The position numbers and the translations under genes were made by a program. Source: Clostridium gelidum (lineage in GTDB: Bacteria > Bacillota > Clostridia > Clostridiales > Clostridiaceae). Taken from it: a DNA stretch of 64,000 nucleotides. This document shows, piece after piece, positions 51,022-60,100 of the stretch. The stretch covers positions 691,001-755,000 of the forward strand of contig NZ_AP024849.1 in assembly GCF_019977655.1 (NCBI RefSeq), in the 5' to 3' direction. The notes below the pieces were generated by a model. That model was not told the origin of the DNA. It searched no databases and saw nothing but the letters and a program-made list of their open reading frames with translations. Each line of letters begins with the position of its first letter. The stretch's first letter is position 1.

Positions 51022-52062
51022 ATGAGTTCAGAAACTAATGTAATTCAAGAAAGTAAATTACAAAACATTAAGCCAAAGGAAATTCAAGTACAGGATAAAA
51101 AATTTACTGTTTCAGCATCGCCACATATTAGATGTAATGAATCAATTTCAAAGATAATGTGGAATGTAAATATAGCTTTGGCACCCGCAGCTGTCTTTTC
51201 AGCATTTTATTTTGGTTTTCCTGCATTAATAAATATGTTAGTAGGAATAATTTCAGCAGTTGTATGTGAGTATTTACTACAAAAGTTTAGTGAAAAAAAG
51301 ATTACAGCATTTGATGGAAGTGCATTTATAACGGGTCTTTTGTTATCAATGTCTCTTCCACCAACGTTACCACCTTATATGGTAGCAATTGGTTCAGTTA
51401 TAGCTATAGTTATAGCTAAACACTCAATGGGTGGACTTGGTTTTAATATTTTTAATCCTGCTCATATTGGAAGAGCAGCGTTAATGGTATCTTGGCCAGT
51501 TGCGATGACTACTTGGACAAAAATGACAACTTCAGTAGATGTAGTTACTAGTGCAACACCATTAAATATATTAAAACAACAAGGTTATGAAGCTTTAATT
51601 AATACCTTTGGAAGCAATGCAGAAATGTATAAGAATATGTTCCTTGGTACAAGAAACGGAAGTTTAGGTGAAACTTCTACAGTATTACTTCTTATTGGAG
51701 GAATATATCTTATATATAAAGGCTATATTAATTGGCAAGTTCCTGTTTGTATGATTGGAACAGTAGGAATACTTACTTGGATTTTTGGACCTGCAGGTTT
51801 ATTTACTGGTGATCCATTCTTTCACATGATGGCTGGAGGTTTAATACTCGGAGCATTCTTCATGGCAACAGATATGGTAACTATTCCAATTACTACAAAA
51901 GGTCAAATAATTTTTGCAGTTGGAGCTGGTGCAATAACTGTATTAATTAGATTAAAAGGTGGTTATCCAGAAGGCGTTTGTTATTCACTTTTGTTAATGA
52001 ATGCTGTGACACCATTAATTGATCGTTTCGTAAAACCAAAGAGTTTTGGATCAAGGGGGTAG
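51022..52062 (+). CDS. rnfD: Rnf complex subunit D
   Basis: This 346-residue protein has about ten membrane spans. The flavinylation motif TSATPLN carries the Thr to which ApbE should attach FMN by a phosphoester. It forms part of the ion channel. Start ATG 51022 after GGGAGGGAAGGG; an ORF extension from 50983 overlaps the rnfC end and is rejected. It overlaps no gene but is only 16 bases after rnfC. Confidence 0.95.
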   Translation: MSSETNVIQESKLQNIKPKEIQVQDKKFTVSASPHIRCNESISKIMWNVNIALAPAAVFSAFYFGFPALINMLVGIISAVVCEYLLQKFSEKKITAFDGSAFITGLLLSMSLPPTLPPYMVAIGSVIAIVIAKHSMGGLGFNIFNPAHIGRAALMVSWPVAMTTWTKMTTSVDVVTSATPLNILKQQGYEALINTFGSNAEMYKNMFLGTRNGSLGETSTVLLLIGGIYLIYKGYINWQVPVCMIGTVGILTWIFGPAGLFTGDPFFHMMAGGLILGAFFMATDMVTIPITTKGQIIFAVGAGAITVLIRLKGGYPEGVCYSLLLMNAVTPLIDRFVKPKSFGSRG

Positions 52063-52066
52063 TAAA

Positions 52067-52630
52067 ATGTCAGAAGTAGTTGTTAAGAAAGAAGAGTCTA
52101 TTTATAAGGTAGCAATAAACTTAATAGGAGCTTGCTTAATTTCAGGAGTAATAATAGCAATAGTATATTTTATTACAGCACCTATTGCAGTAGAAAAAAA
52201 TGAAATGATGAAACAACAATCGATGAAATCATTAGTCAAAGATGCAGATACTTTTAAAGAAGTATCAGGTAAAGAAGAATGGTTTACTGCTGAAAAAGAT
52301 GGAAAAGTAATTGCTTATGTAATACCTGGCGAAAGTAAGGGATACGGTGGAGCAATTAAAATGCTTGTAGCTGTTGATAAAGATGGAAAAGTACTTGATT
52401 ATAGTATACTTACAAGTAATGAGACACCTGGTCTTGGATCGAAAGCGGCAGAAGAACCTTTTAAAGGTCAATTTAAAGGTAAGCAAGCAGAAGCTTTGAC
52501 TGTAACAAAGGATGCTTCTAATAAAGAAAATATTCAAGCTATGACAGGAGCAACTATTTCATCTAAAGCTGTAACACTTGCTGTTAAAAATGCAGTAGAA
52601 GAAGTAGTACAGTTTACAGGAGGTAAATAA
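52067..52630 (+). CDS. rnfG: Rnf complex subunit G
   Basis: This 187-residue protein has one N-terminal span (LIGACLISGVIIAIVYFITAPIA) and an FMN-binding domain ending in the flavinylation motif MTGATISSKAV (Thr acceptor). It faces the outside and carries covalent FMN. It starts four bases after the rnfD stop; the ribosome site AAGGGGG lies in the end of rnfD. Confidence 0.95.
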   Translation: MSEVVVKKEESIYKVAINLIGACLISGVIIAIVYFITAPIAVEKNEMMKQQSMKSLVKDADTFKEVSGKEEWFTAEKDGKVIAYVIPGESKGYGGAIKMLVAVDKDGKVLDYSILTSNETPGLGSKAAEEPFKGQFKGKQAEALTVTKDASNKENIQAMTGATISSKAVTLAVKNAVEEVVQFTGGK

Positions 52631-52631
52631 T

Positions 52632-53255
52632 ATGAAAGAATTATGGAAAATTTTCTCTAAAGGTTTAGTTGATGAAAATCCAATATTTATATTGGCTTTA
52701 AGTCTTTGTCCAGCACTAGCTGTTACAACTTCAGTTATAAATGGACTAGCTATGGGATTAACAGTATTATTTGTTATTACAGCTAATAATGCAGTAGTCT
52801 CAATAACACGTAAGTGGGTAAATCAAAAGGTTAGAGTGCCTGTTTATATAACATCAATTGCAACTATAGTAACAGTTGTACAGCTTGTATTGCAAGCTAT
52901 TGCCCCAGCTTTATATAAAGAACTTGGAGTATATTTATCATTAGTAGTAGTATTTGCAATAATACTAGCAAGAGCTGAAGTATTTGCTTCAAAGAATAAG
53001 GTTATTCCATCTATGCTCGATGGGCTTGGCATGGGTTGTGGATTTACAATAGCTATGCTTGCAATATCTGCAATAAGAGAAATTATTGGTAATGGAACAA
53101 TTTTAGGAATTTCAGTATTTGGATCTGGGTATAATCCAGCTTTAATTATGATTTTGCCACCTGGTGCATTTATATTAATTGGCTATATGATGGGAGCCAT
53201 TAAAATTTATATGAAGCGTAAAGACGACAAGAGATTAAAAGGGAGTGAATCATAA
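52632..53255 (+). CDS. rnfE: Rnf complex subunit E
   Basis: This 207-residue, six-span protein of the NqrD/RnfE family has N-terminal ENPIFILALSLCPALAVTTSV and GLGMGCGFTIAMLAISAIREIIGNGT. The conserved Cys in each half coordinate an iron centre with RnfA. Its stop overlaps the rnfA start by one base. Confidence 0.95.
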   Translation: MKELWKIFSKGLVDENPIFILALSLCPALAVTTSVINGLAMGLTVLFVITANNAVVSITRKWVNQKVRVPVYITSIATIVTVVQLVLQAIAPALYKELGVYLSLVVVFAIILARAEVFASKNKVIPSMLDGLGMGCGFTIAMLAISAIREIIGNGTILGISVFGSGYNPALIMILPPGAFILIGYMMGAIKIYMKRKDDKRLKGSES

Positions 53256-53830
53256 TGAAAGAATATTTAACGCTGTTTATAGGTTCAGTAGTTGTAAATA
53301 ACTTTGTTTTAACAAAATTTTTAGGCTTATGTATATTCTTTGGAGTTTCTAAAAGTCTAAATGCATCTGTAGGAATGGGTATGGCAGTTACCTCTGTTAT
53401 AACGCTTAGTTCAATGCTAGCATGGGTAGTATATCATTTTGTACTTCTACCATATGGTTTGACATTTTTAACAACAATTGTTTTTGTAGTACTTATAGCA
53501 AGTTTTGTACAATTGTTGGAGTTAATAATAAAAAAACAAGCTCCTGCTTTATATAGTATGTGGGGTATTTACCTTGTTTTAATAGCAACAAATTGTATAG
53601 TATTATCTGTTCCACTTTTAAGTGTAGAATCTAATTATACATTTGGTATGAGTGTAGTTTTTGCAATTGGATCGGGTATGGGATTTGCACTTGCACTTAT
53701 GCTTATGGCAAGTCTAAGAGAAAAATTAGTAAATGCAGATGTGCCAAAGGCACTAGAAGGAACAGGAATAGCATTTATTTTAGCTGGTATGTTATCATTA
53801 GCATTCTTTGGATTTTCAGGAATGATATGA
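53255..53830 (+). CDS. rnfA: Rnf complex subunit A
   Basis: This 191-residue, six-span protein is the inverted-topology partner of RnfE: VVNNFVLTKFLGLCIFFGVSKS, LVLIATNCIVLSVPLL, and GMGFALALMLMASLREKL. It contributes the other Cys pair of the membrane iron centre. In this genome a 202-base repeat-containing gap separates it from rnfB. Confidence 0.95.
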   Translation: MKEYLTLFIGSVVVNNFVLTKFLGLCIFFGVSKSLNASVGMGMAVTSVITLSSMLAWVVYHFVLLPYGLTFLTTIVFVVLIASFVQLLELIIKKQAPALYSMWGIYLVLIATNCIVLSVPLLSVESNYTFGMSVVFAIGSGMGFALALMLMASLREKLVNADVPKALEGTGIAFILAGMLSLAFFGFSGMI

Positions 53831-53832
53831 TC

Positions 53833-53995
53833 AATTAACAATTAACAAAGGACAATTGACAATTAAGGAATAAAATTAAAACGTTTTTGAAAATATTCGC
53901 AGATAAAGAAAGCGTGAAACACCATAAAAACTTAAAGATATTCGGAAGGAATATCATCCACAATTGTCAATTGTGCATTTAGATTGTACATTGAA
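53833..53995. repeat. CAATTGT-ended miniature element inside the rnf operon
   Basis: The left end ACAATTAACAAAGGACAATT..GACAATTAAGG and the right end CCACAATTGTCAATTGT..ACATTG are inverted relatives. The interior has no frame. It fills the gap between rnfA and rnfB. Confidence 0.6.
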
Positions 53996-54032
53996 GAAAT
54001 GACTAAGCTTATTAAGGAGATGAATAAAATTT

Positions 54033-54884
54033 ATGAATACTGCTATAATGGTTATTGTGGTAATGGGGGTAGTTGGGATAGTTTTTGGGATTATTCTTGC
54101 TATCGCAAATAAAAAGTTTTCAATGGAAGTAAATCCGCTTATTCATGAGGTTGACGAAATTCTTCCTAAAGGACAGTGCGGTGCCTGTGGTTTTGCAGGT
54201 TGTGCTAATTATGCTGAATCTGTAGTTTTAAATCCAGATGTTCCTCCAAATTTATGTGTACCAGGTAAAGATGCTGTTGCAAAATTGGTAGCAGAGATTA
54301 CAGGAAAAGTTGCAGAGCAGGTAGAACCAAGAGTAGCTCATGTTAGATGCAACGGATCAATTAGTAAAGCAACTTTAAGTTATAACTATGAGGGAGTACA
54401 TGATTGTGCTGCTGCAAGTTTAATTCAAGGTGGACCTAAAGGATGTAAAAATGGGTGTGTTGGATTTGGAAATTGTGTAAATGTTTGTAATTTTGGTGCT
54501 ATGACTATGGGCGACGAGGGATTACCAATTGTTGATATGAAAAAATGTACTGGATGCGGAGCATGTGAAACAGCATGTCCTAAACATGTTATACAAATCA
54601 TACCATCAAATGCAACTGTAAAAGTAGGCTGTAATTCTAAGGATAAAGGAGCTGTTGCAAGAAAGCTTTGCAGTGCTGCTTGTATAGGTTGTGGTATTTG
54701 TGCAAAAAATTGTAGTTATGGTGCAATTGATATTAAGGACAATCTTGCAGTAGTAAACAATGCTATATGTGCTGAAAAATGTAGTGAAGCAACATGTGTA
54801 GCGAAGTGTCCAACTAAAGCTATAAAAATAGCTATTGAATCAAAAGAACATGAAAAGGTAGAAACTTTAAAGGTAACTAGTTAG
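54033..54884 (+). CDS. rnfB: Rnf complex subunit B
   Basis: This 283-residue ferredoxin-like subunit has an N-terminal span (IMVIVVMGVVGIVFGIILAI), the [4Fe-4S] domain GQCGACGFAGCANYAESV..C, and several CxxCxxCxxxC motifs (CKNGCVGFGNCVNVC, CTGCGACETACPKH, CIGCGICAKNCSYG, CSEATCVAKCPTKA). It receives electrons from ferredoxin. Its own AAGGAGATG site is present. Confidence 0.95.
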   Translation: MNTAIMVIVVMGVVGIVFGIILAIANKKFSMEVNPLIHEVDEILPKGQCGACGFAGCANYAESVVLNPDVPPNLCVPGKDAVAKLVAEITGKVAEQVEPRVAHVRCNGSISKATLSYNYEGVHDCAAASLIQGGPKGCKNGCVGFGNCVNVCNFGAMTMGDEGLPIVDMKKCTGCGACETACPKHVIQIIPSNATVKVGCNSKDKGAVARKLCSAACIGCGICAKNCSYGAIDIKDNLAVVNNAICAEKCSEATCVAKCPTKAIKIAIESKEHEKVETLKVTS

Positions 54885-54927
54885 GTATAAGTAAAAAATA
54901 AATCTAAGGGCTACTCGCCCTAAGTAA

Positions 54928-54966
54928 TTAAGGCACATGAACTTGTTATTTATTTGATTGTGCATA
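54928..54966. repeat. TTAGGCACA-family minimal copy E
   Basis: The copy is only 39 bases: TTAAGGCACATGA joined directly to ACTTGTTATTTATTTGATTG..CATAA. It is the smallest form, almost only ends, and lies between rnfB and apbE. Confidence 0.6.
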
Positions 54967-55055
54967 AAGTAACGTTGTTACTATATTACCGGGTGAGAAT
55001 CTTTTGGATTTATTTTTTGACCATTTTACAATTTATATTAGATTGGAGTGAACAT

Positions 55056-56105
55056 ATGAAGAAGATTATATGTGCATCAATAGCTTGTATCTCAATGGCT
55101 TTAATTTGTACTTCATGTGCTAGTCAGAAGAACCAATATTACGAAAAAAGCAATATTGTAATGGATACAGCAGTGACATTAAGTGCTTCTGGTGCAAATT
55201 CAAAAGAAGCAGTTGAAGAGAGTTTTAAAAAGTTAGATGAAATTAATGAAATGGCAAGCACTAACATAGAAACTAGTGATATCTATAAAATTAATAATGC
55301 TTCAGGGAAGAGTTATGTAAAAGTTCACCCTGAAATTTTTAAGATGATAGAAACTTCAATTAAATATTCAAAATTAAGTGATGGAGCATGGGATATTACT
55401 TTAGGACCAATAATAGATTTATGGGGTATTGGTACTGATAATGAAAGATTACCTTCCGATGAAGAAATTAAAGCTAAATTACCATTGGTGGGGTATGATA
55501 AAATTAGTATTAATGAAAATGATAGTAGCATCATGCTTCAAAAAGAGGGAATGGCTCTAGATTTAGGTGGTATTGCTAAAGGCTTTGCTGCTGATGAAGT
55601 ATTAAAAATTTATAAAAAGTACAATATTGAAAATGGACTTATTAATTTAGGTTCAAGTTCTATTTACGCACTGGGCAAAAATAAAGATAATAAAGAATGG
55701 TCTGTTGGAATTAAACATCCTAGAAGTGAAGACCCTAATGAATACATGGGAATAATTAAATTATCTAATGAGTCTTTATCTACATCTGGTGATTATGAGA
55801 GATATTTTATCAAGGATAACAAAAGATATCATCATATTTTAGATCCCAAAACTGGATATCCAGTAGATAATGGAGTTATGAGTGATACTATAGTAATAGA
55901 TGGTAACACTACTGATAATGGCATGTTATCTGATCTTCTAACAACAACAGTTTTTACATTAGGACCAGATAAGGGTTTAAAGTTAATAGATAGCTTAAAG
56001 GGAATATCTTGTGAAATTACAACATCAGATCATAAGGTTTATACATCAGATGGGTTTAAAGATAGGATTATAGATTTGAATAAAGAGTTTAAATTTGTAA
56101 AATAA
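55056..56105 (+). CDS. apbE: FAD:protein FMN transferase
   Basis: This 349-residue protein has a lipoprotein-like signal (MKKIICASIACISMALICTSC) and ApbE motifs (MDTAVTLSASG, WDITLGPIIDLWGIG, LDLGGIAKGFAAD, SSSIYALG, HHILDPKTGYPVDNG, TTTVFTLG). It attaches FMN to Thr of RnfG and RnfD outside the membrane, using FAD and Mg. It closes the rnf locus. The ATG at 55056 follows TTGGAGTG; the frame open from 54954 includes the repeat and is not used. Confidence 0.93.
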   Translation: MKKIICASIACISMALICTSCASQKNQYYEKSNIVMDTAVTLSASGANSKEAVEESFKKLDEINEMASTNIETSDIYKINNASGKSYVKVHPEIFKMIETSIKYSKLSDGAWDITLGPIIDLWGIGTDNERLPSDEEIKAKLPLVGYDKISINENDSSIMLQKEGMALDLGGIAKGFAADEVLKIYKKYNIENGLINLGSSSIYALGKNKDNKEWSVGIKHPRSEDPNEYMGIIKLSNESLSTSGDYERYFIKDNKRYHHILDPKTGYPVDNGVMSDTIVIDGNTTDNGMLSDLLTTTVFTLGPDKGLKLIDSLKGISCEITTSDHKVYTSDGFKDRIIDLNKEFKFVK

Positions 56106-56141
56106 AGATGTATAACTTTATAATAATTTAAGTAGATTAGA

Positions 56142-56193
56142 ATAATGAGGTGTTTCAAAATGATTCTTCAATCATTTTGAAACACCTCATTAT
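56142..56193. terminator. 24-bp perfect hairpin after apbE
   Basis: ATAATGAGGTGTTTCAAAAT plus GATT pairs perfectly with its complement around CTTC. Only A+T-rich sequence follows, not a pure T-run, so terminator action is likely but not certain. Confidence 0.6.
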
Positions 56194-56389
56194 AATTTAT
56201 GAATCTTAAAATTTGATTTTTGAATGTTTGCTAATAATATAGACGGTTTTATTATATTGTAGTTTTATAATATAAGTTAATGTATGGAGTATTTGGAAGA
56301 TAATTAAATATAAATGGAGTATGAGCATATAATTTAACATGCAACAGGTTCTCACGGGCTGATATAGCTAAAAAAAGTTGAAGGTAAAG

Positions 56390-56418
56390 TTGAAAAGTAT
56401 ACCGTAAAGGTATACAAT
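56390..56418 (+). promoter_or_regulatory. candidate promoter of the triple-fusion gene
   Basis: TTGAAA and TACAAT are separated by 17 bases. The first Rrf2-type palindrome fills the spacer and the second covers the expected start point. Confidence 0.55.
56397..56415. promoter_or_regulatory. Rrf2-type operator 1
   Basis: GTATACCGTAAAGGTATAC is a palindrome with perfect 7-base arms and a 5-base spacer. Confidence 0.65.
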
Positions 56419-56422
56419 AAAA

Positions 56423-56441
56423 CTATACGGTGGAGGTATAC
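56423..56441. promoter_or_regulatory. Rrf2-type operator 2
   Basis: CTATACGGTGGAGGTATAC repeats operator 1 at 26-bp spacing with a perfect right arm (GGTATAC) and a left arm changed at two positions. Confidence 0.6.
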
Positions 56442-56628
56442 ATTTAATAAAAACATTTCAAAATACTGTAATGTGAAAAAACATGTTGACTAGATGGCTT
56501 AAAAAGTTAAAAAAGTAGAAGAGTTACTTGAACTTTAAGAATTTTACTTGTGAAAGTTTAATGTTCTAGCCGTACATATTTCACTGAACGACATTTATGA
56601 AACCGTATAATTAAAGGGAGGTGTATTT

Positions 56629-58536
56629 ATGTTTTTTAAGACTACGGAACAACATGAAAATTTGAGAACAAAAATCAGAGAGTTTGCTAATGAGGAAGTT
56701 AAACCTATAGCATTTATGTTGGATCAAGAAAGCAAGTTCCCAGAAGAAGCAATTAAGAAATTAGCTGACATGGGGATTATGGGAATTCCATTTCCTAAAA
56801 AATATGGTGGAGCAGGCATGGATATAATCAGCTATGCAATTGCCGTTGAGGAATTATCACGAGTGGATGGAGGTACAGGAGTAATCCTTTCTGCTCATAC
56901 ATCACTTGGGACATATCCAATTGCTGCCTATGGAACTGAAGAGCAGAAACAAAAATACTTAATTCCACTTGCAAAGGGAGATAAGCTTGGAGCATTTGGC
57001 CTCACTGAGGAAAACGCTGGTAGTGATGCAGGAGGAACAGAAACTACTGCTGTTTTAGATGGCGATTATTATATCTTAAATGGAGAAAAAATATTTATAA
57101 CTAATGGTGGTGAAGCTGATATTTACATTGTATTTGCAGTTACTACACCGAATATAGGTGTTCGTGGTATAAGTGCATTTATTGTTGAGAAAGGTTCTGA
57201 AGGCTTTAGCTTTGGCAAACATTATGATAAGATGGGAATTCGTTCTTCTGCAACTGCAGAATTGATTTTTAATAATGTAAAAGTCCCTAAAGAAAATTTA
57301 TTGGGTAAAGATGGGGATGGTTTCAAGATTGCTATGTCAACTTTAGATGGTGGACGTATTGGTATTGCAGCCCAAGCCCTTGGTATAGCACAAGGTGCTT
57401 ATGAAAATGCACTTGAGTATTCAAAAGAAAGAATTCAATTTGGAAAACCTATTTGTCAGCAGCAAATTATATCTTTTAAGTTAGCTGATATGGCAACAAA
57501 ACTTAGAGCTGCTAGATTGCTTATTTATAGTGCGGCAGAACTTAAGGAAAATCATGAGTCTTACAGCATGGAAGCTGCTATGGCAAAACAATATGCTTCT
57601 GACGTATGCCTTGAAATCGTTAATGATGCTCTTCAAATATTTGGTGGAAGCGGATATTTGAAAGGAATGGAAGTTGAGCGTGCTTATAGAGATGCTAAGA
57701 TTTGTACAATATATGAAGGAACTAATGAGATTCAACGTGTTGTTATTGCTGCTCACATAATTGGCAAGATGCCGAAAAATGAGGAAACAGGTAAAGCAGC
57801 TAAGAAGGAACCTGCTACAGGATATCGTAAGAACATGATTTTTAAGGAAGGAACTTCTGAGGAAAAAGTTAATGCTCTTGTGGAAGCACTTAAGACAGAT
57901 GGCTATGATTTCACAGTTGCAATTCCTGTTAATACACCTATCAGTAAGGCTGAAAGGGTAGTTAGTGCAGGTCTAGGTATAGGAGAAAAAGAAAATATGC
58001 AACTTATAGAAGACCTAGCAGCTCAGGCTGGCGCAACTGTAGGTTCTTCTCGTCCAGTAGCTGAAACCCTTAAATATGTACCATTAAATCGTTATGTGGG
58101 TATGTCTGGTCAAAAGTTTGTTGGAAACCTTTATATTGCATGTGGTATTTCAGGGGCAGGTCAGCATTTGAAGGGTATAAAAGATGCTTCTACAATTGTA
58201 GCTATAAATATTAATCCTAATGCGAAAATTTTTAAGAATGCAGACTATGGAATAGTTGGAGACTTAAAGGAAATATTACCGCTACTTACTGCTGCTTTAG
58301 ATAATGGAGAACCAAAGAAGGAAGCTCCACCAATGAAAAAAATAAAGAGAGCTATTCCTAAGAAAGTTGTTCCGTCTTGGAAACATTATGTTTGTAACGG
58401 ATGTGGTTATGAATACGACCCTGGTGTAGGTGATACTGAAGGCGAAGTAGCTCCAGGTACACTATTTGAAAATATACCAGAAGAGTGGACTTGCCCTGAA
58501 TGTAGTGAAGAAAAAGATATGTTTATAGAAGTCTGA
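56629..58536 (+). CDS. acyl-CoA dehydrogenase / EtfA C-domain / rubredoxin triple fusion
   Basis: This 635-residue protein has three modules. Residues 1-380 are a short-chain acyl-CoA dehydrogenase (AFGLTEENAGSDAGGTET, FITNGGEADIYIV, catalytic Glu region IYEGTNEIQR). Residues about 410-557 match the FAD-binding C-terminal domain of EtfA (SSRPVAE, MSGQKFVGNLYIACGISGAGQHLKGI, ADYGIVGDLKEILPLL) without the usual EtfA N-terminal domain. Residues 584-635 are a rubredoxin (YVCNGCGYEYDPGVGD ... WTCPECS; four Cys). Electrons should pass acyl-CoA to FAD to FAD to Fe. The flavodiiron gene follows by 124 bases. Ribosome site GGGAGG. Confidence 0.93.
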   Translation: MFFKTTEQHENLRTKIREFANEEVKPIAFMLDQESKFPEEAIKKLADMGIMGIPFPKKYGGAGMDIISYAIAVEELSRVDGGTGVILSAHTSLGTYPIAAYGTEEQKQKYLIPLAKGDKLGAFGLTEENAGSDAGGTETTAVLDGDYYILNGEKIFITNGGEADIYIVFAVTTPNIGVRGISAFIVEKGSEGFSFGKHYDKMGIRSSATAELIFNNVKVPKENLLGKDGDGFKIAMSTLDGGRIGIAAQALGIAQGAYENALEYSKERIQFGKPICQQQIISFKLADMATKLRAARLLIYSAAELKENHESYSMEAAMAKQYASDVCLEIVNDALQIFGGSGYLKGMEVERAYRDAKICTIYEGTNEIQRVVIAAHIIGKMPKNEETGKAAKKEPATGYRKNMIFKEGTSEEKVNALVEALKTDGYDFTVAIPVNTPISKAERVVSAGLGIGEKENMQLIEDLAAQAGATVGSSRPVAETLKYVPLNRYVGMSGQKFVGNLYIACGISGAGQHLKGIKDASTIVAININPNAKIFKNADYGIVGDLKEILPLLTAALDNGEPKKEAPPMKKIKRAIPKKVVPSWKHYVCNGCGYEYDPGVGDTEGEVAPGTLFENIPEEWTCPECSEEKDMFIEV

Positions 58537-58545
58537 TTTTTTAAA

Positions 58546-58615
58546 TAAGGTATATTAAAGAAAATAACAAGAAATATACCAGTATGCTGATTTGTTACTT
58601 TTTGATTATGCCTAA
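58546..58615. repeat. TTAGGCACA-family miniature element, copy F
   Basis: The left end TAAGGTATATTAAAGAAAAT..AACAAG pairs imperfectly with TTTGTTACTTTTTGATTATG..CCTAA. It sits between the fusion gene and the flavodiiron gene. Confidence 0.65.
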
Positions 58616-58660
58616 ACAAACATAATGATATATTTTAAGTGTGAAGGAGGAGTAAATTCT

Positions 58661-59860
58661 ATGTATTGTGTTAGAAAAATAACTGAGGATCTTTATTGGG
58701 TTGGTGGAAATGACCATCGCCTTGCTCTTTTTGAAAATGTTCACCCTATTGAACGAGGTGTTTCATATAATTCTTATTTACTTTTAGATGAAAAGACAGT
58801 GCTTTTTGATACTGTGGATTGGTCAATTTGCCGTCAATTCCTTGAAAATATTAAAGGAGTTCTAGGAAATAGGACTTTAGATTATATGGTAATTAACCAT
58901 ATGGAGCCAGATCATGCAGCGTGTATTGAAGAGATTATTCTTCGTTATCCAAAGGTAAAAGTTATATGTACTGAAAAAGCATTCATGTTTATGCATCAGT
59001 TTGGTTTTGACATTGAAAAAAATATAATTCAGGTTAAAGAAGGGGACACTATGTCCTTTGGAAAACATAATGTTGCTTTTGTGGCTGCACCAATGGTACA
59101 TTGGCCAGAGGCTATGGTGACATTTGATACTACTAATGGTGTACTATTTGCTGCTGATGCCTTTGGTTCATTTGGAGCTTTGGATGGCAAGCTATTTAAT
59201 GATGAAGTAAACTTTGATAGAGATTGGATTGATGATGCTAGAAGATATTATACAAACATTGTAGGTAAGTATGGTCCTCATGTTCAAGCTCTTTTAAAGA
59301 AAGCTGGAGGTCTTCAAATTAAGTTTATCTGTCCACTACATGGACCAGTATGGCGTAATGATTTTGGATATCTTTTAGACAAATATGATAAGTGGAGTCG
59401 TTATGAACCAGAAGAAAAGGGCGTAATGATAGTTTATGGAACAATGTATGGAAATACAGAGGCTGCTGCTAGTGATTTAGCAACAAGGTTAGTAGAAAAG
59501 GGAATGACAAATGTAGTTATGTATGATGTTTCTAAGACTCATGTATCCTATTTAATTTCTGAGACTTTCAAATATAGTCATGTGGTTCTTGCATCTGTAA
59601 CTTACAATTTAAAGATTTATCCACCAATGCTTGATTATATAATGGATATGAAAGCATTAAATCTTCAAAAACGTACTTTTGCTCTTATTGAAAATGGTTC
59701 ATGGGCCCCTCAATCTGGCAAATTGATGCGCGGACTTTTAGATGAAATGAAAGATATGACTATTTTAGATAATGAGATATCAGTGAATTCTAGTATGAAG
59801 GAAGAAGATGGTGATTTAATGGATGCCATTGCTGAAAGCATTATTGAATCAATGAAGTGA
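58661..59860 (+). CDS. fprA: flavodiiron protein (FprA type)
   Basis: This 399-residue protein has an N-terminal metallo-beta-lactamase-like diiron domain with H-x-E-x-D-H (NHMEPDH, H80/E82/D84/H85), then MVHWPE, AADAFG and CPLHGPVW ligands. A C-terminal flavodoxin domain follows from about 257 (IVYGTMYGNTEAAASDLA). It reduces O2 to water, or NO, taking electrons from rubredoxin. The adjacent fusion protein carries a rubredoxin domain, which fits as donor. The ATG at 58661 follows GAAGGAGGAG. Confidence 0.95.
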   Translation: MYCVRKITEDLYWVGGNDHRLALFENVHPIERGVSYNSYLLLDEKTVLFDTVDWSICRQFLENIKGVLGNRTLDYMVINHMEPDHAACIEEIILRYPKVKVICTEKAFMFMHQFGFDIEKNIIQVKEGDTMSFGKHNVAFVAAPMVHWPEAMVTFDTTNGVLFAADAFGSFGALDGKLFNDEVNFDRDWIDDARRYYTNIVGKYGPHVQALLKKAGGLQIKFICPLHGPVWRNDFGYLLDKYDKWSRYEPEEKGVMIVYGTMYGNTEAAASDLATRLVEKGMTNVVMYDVSKTHVSYLISETFKYSHVVLASVTYNLKIYPPMLDYIMDMKALNLQKRTFALIENGSWAPQSGKLMRGLLDEMKDMTILDNEISVNSSMKEEDGDLMDAIAESIIESMK

Positions 59861-59867
59861 TTTTATA

Positions 59868-59932
59868 ATACACATAAATTAGGGACTAGCTCATGGATAA
59901 AATTTGTGAGCTAGTCCCCAATTTATGTGTAT
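59868..59932. terminator. long hairpin after fprA
   Basis: ATACACATAAATT..GGGACTAGCTCA pairs with TGAGCTAGTCCC..AATTTATGTGTAT, a stem of about 25 base pairs around a 13-base loop. No T-run follows. It mirrors the hairpin at 56142. Confidence 0.6.
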
Positions 59933-59953
59933 ATATAGATACCAACTTTAAGG

Positions 59954-60095
59954 TTTTACTTATGCTTGGTATTATATTTAACATTTACCATTACTTAAGT
60001 GAATATAAAGCAGTAAAATTTTCTTAAGTCCGCTGGAACATTGTGACCCTTGTGGTTATAAATATGTATTCAATTTCGGCGGATATCCACATAAG
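59954..60095 (+). repeat. mosaic palindromic repeat, short copy
   Basis: TTTTACTTATGCTTGGTATT at the left and ATTTCGGCGGATATCCACAT..AAGTAT at the right match the ends of the long copy at 11200-11536. The interior carries GAACATTGTGACCCTTGTGG, which also appears in degenerate form at 62989-63020. Confidence 0.6.
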
Positions 60096-60100
60096 TATAA

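Larger units (their letters stand above)
56106..56628. other. regulatory stretch upstream of the triple-fusion gene
   Basis: It begins with a 24-bp perfect hairpin and contains the promoter and two Rrf2-type palindromes at 56390-56441. The last 190 bases form a long untranslated leader with no frame of note. Confidence 0.6.
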
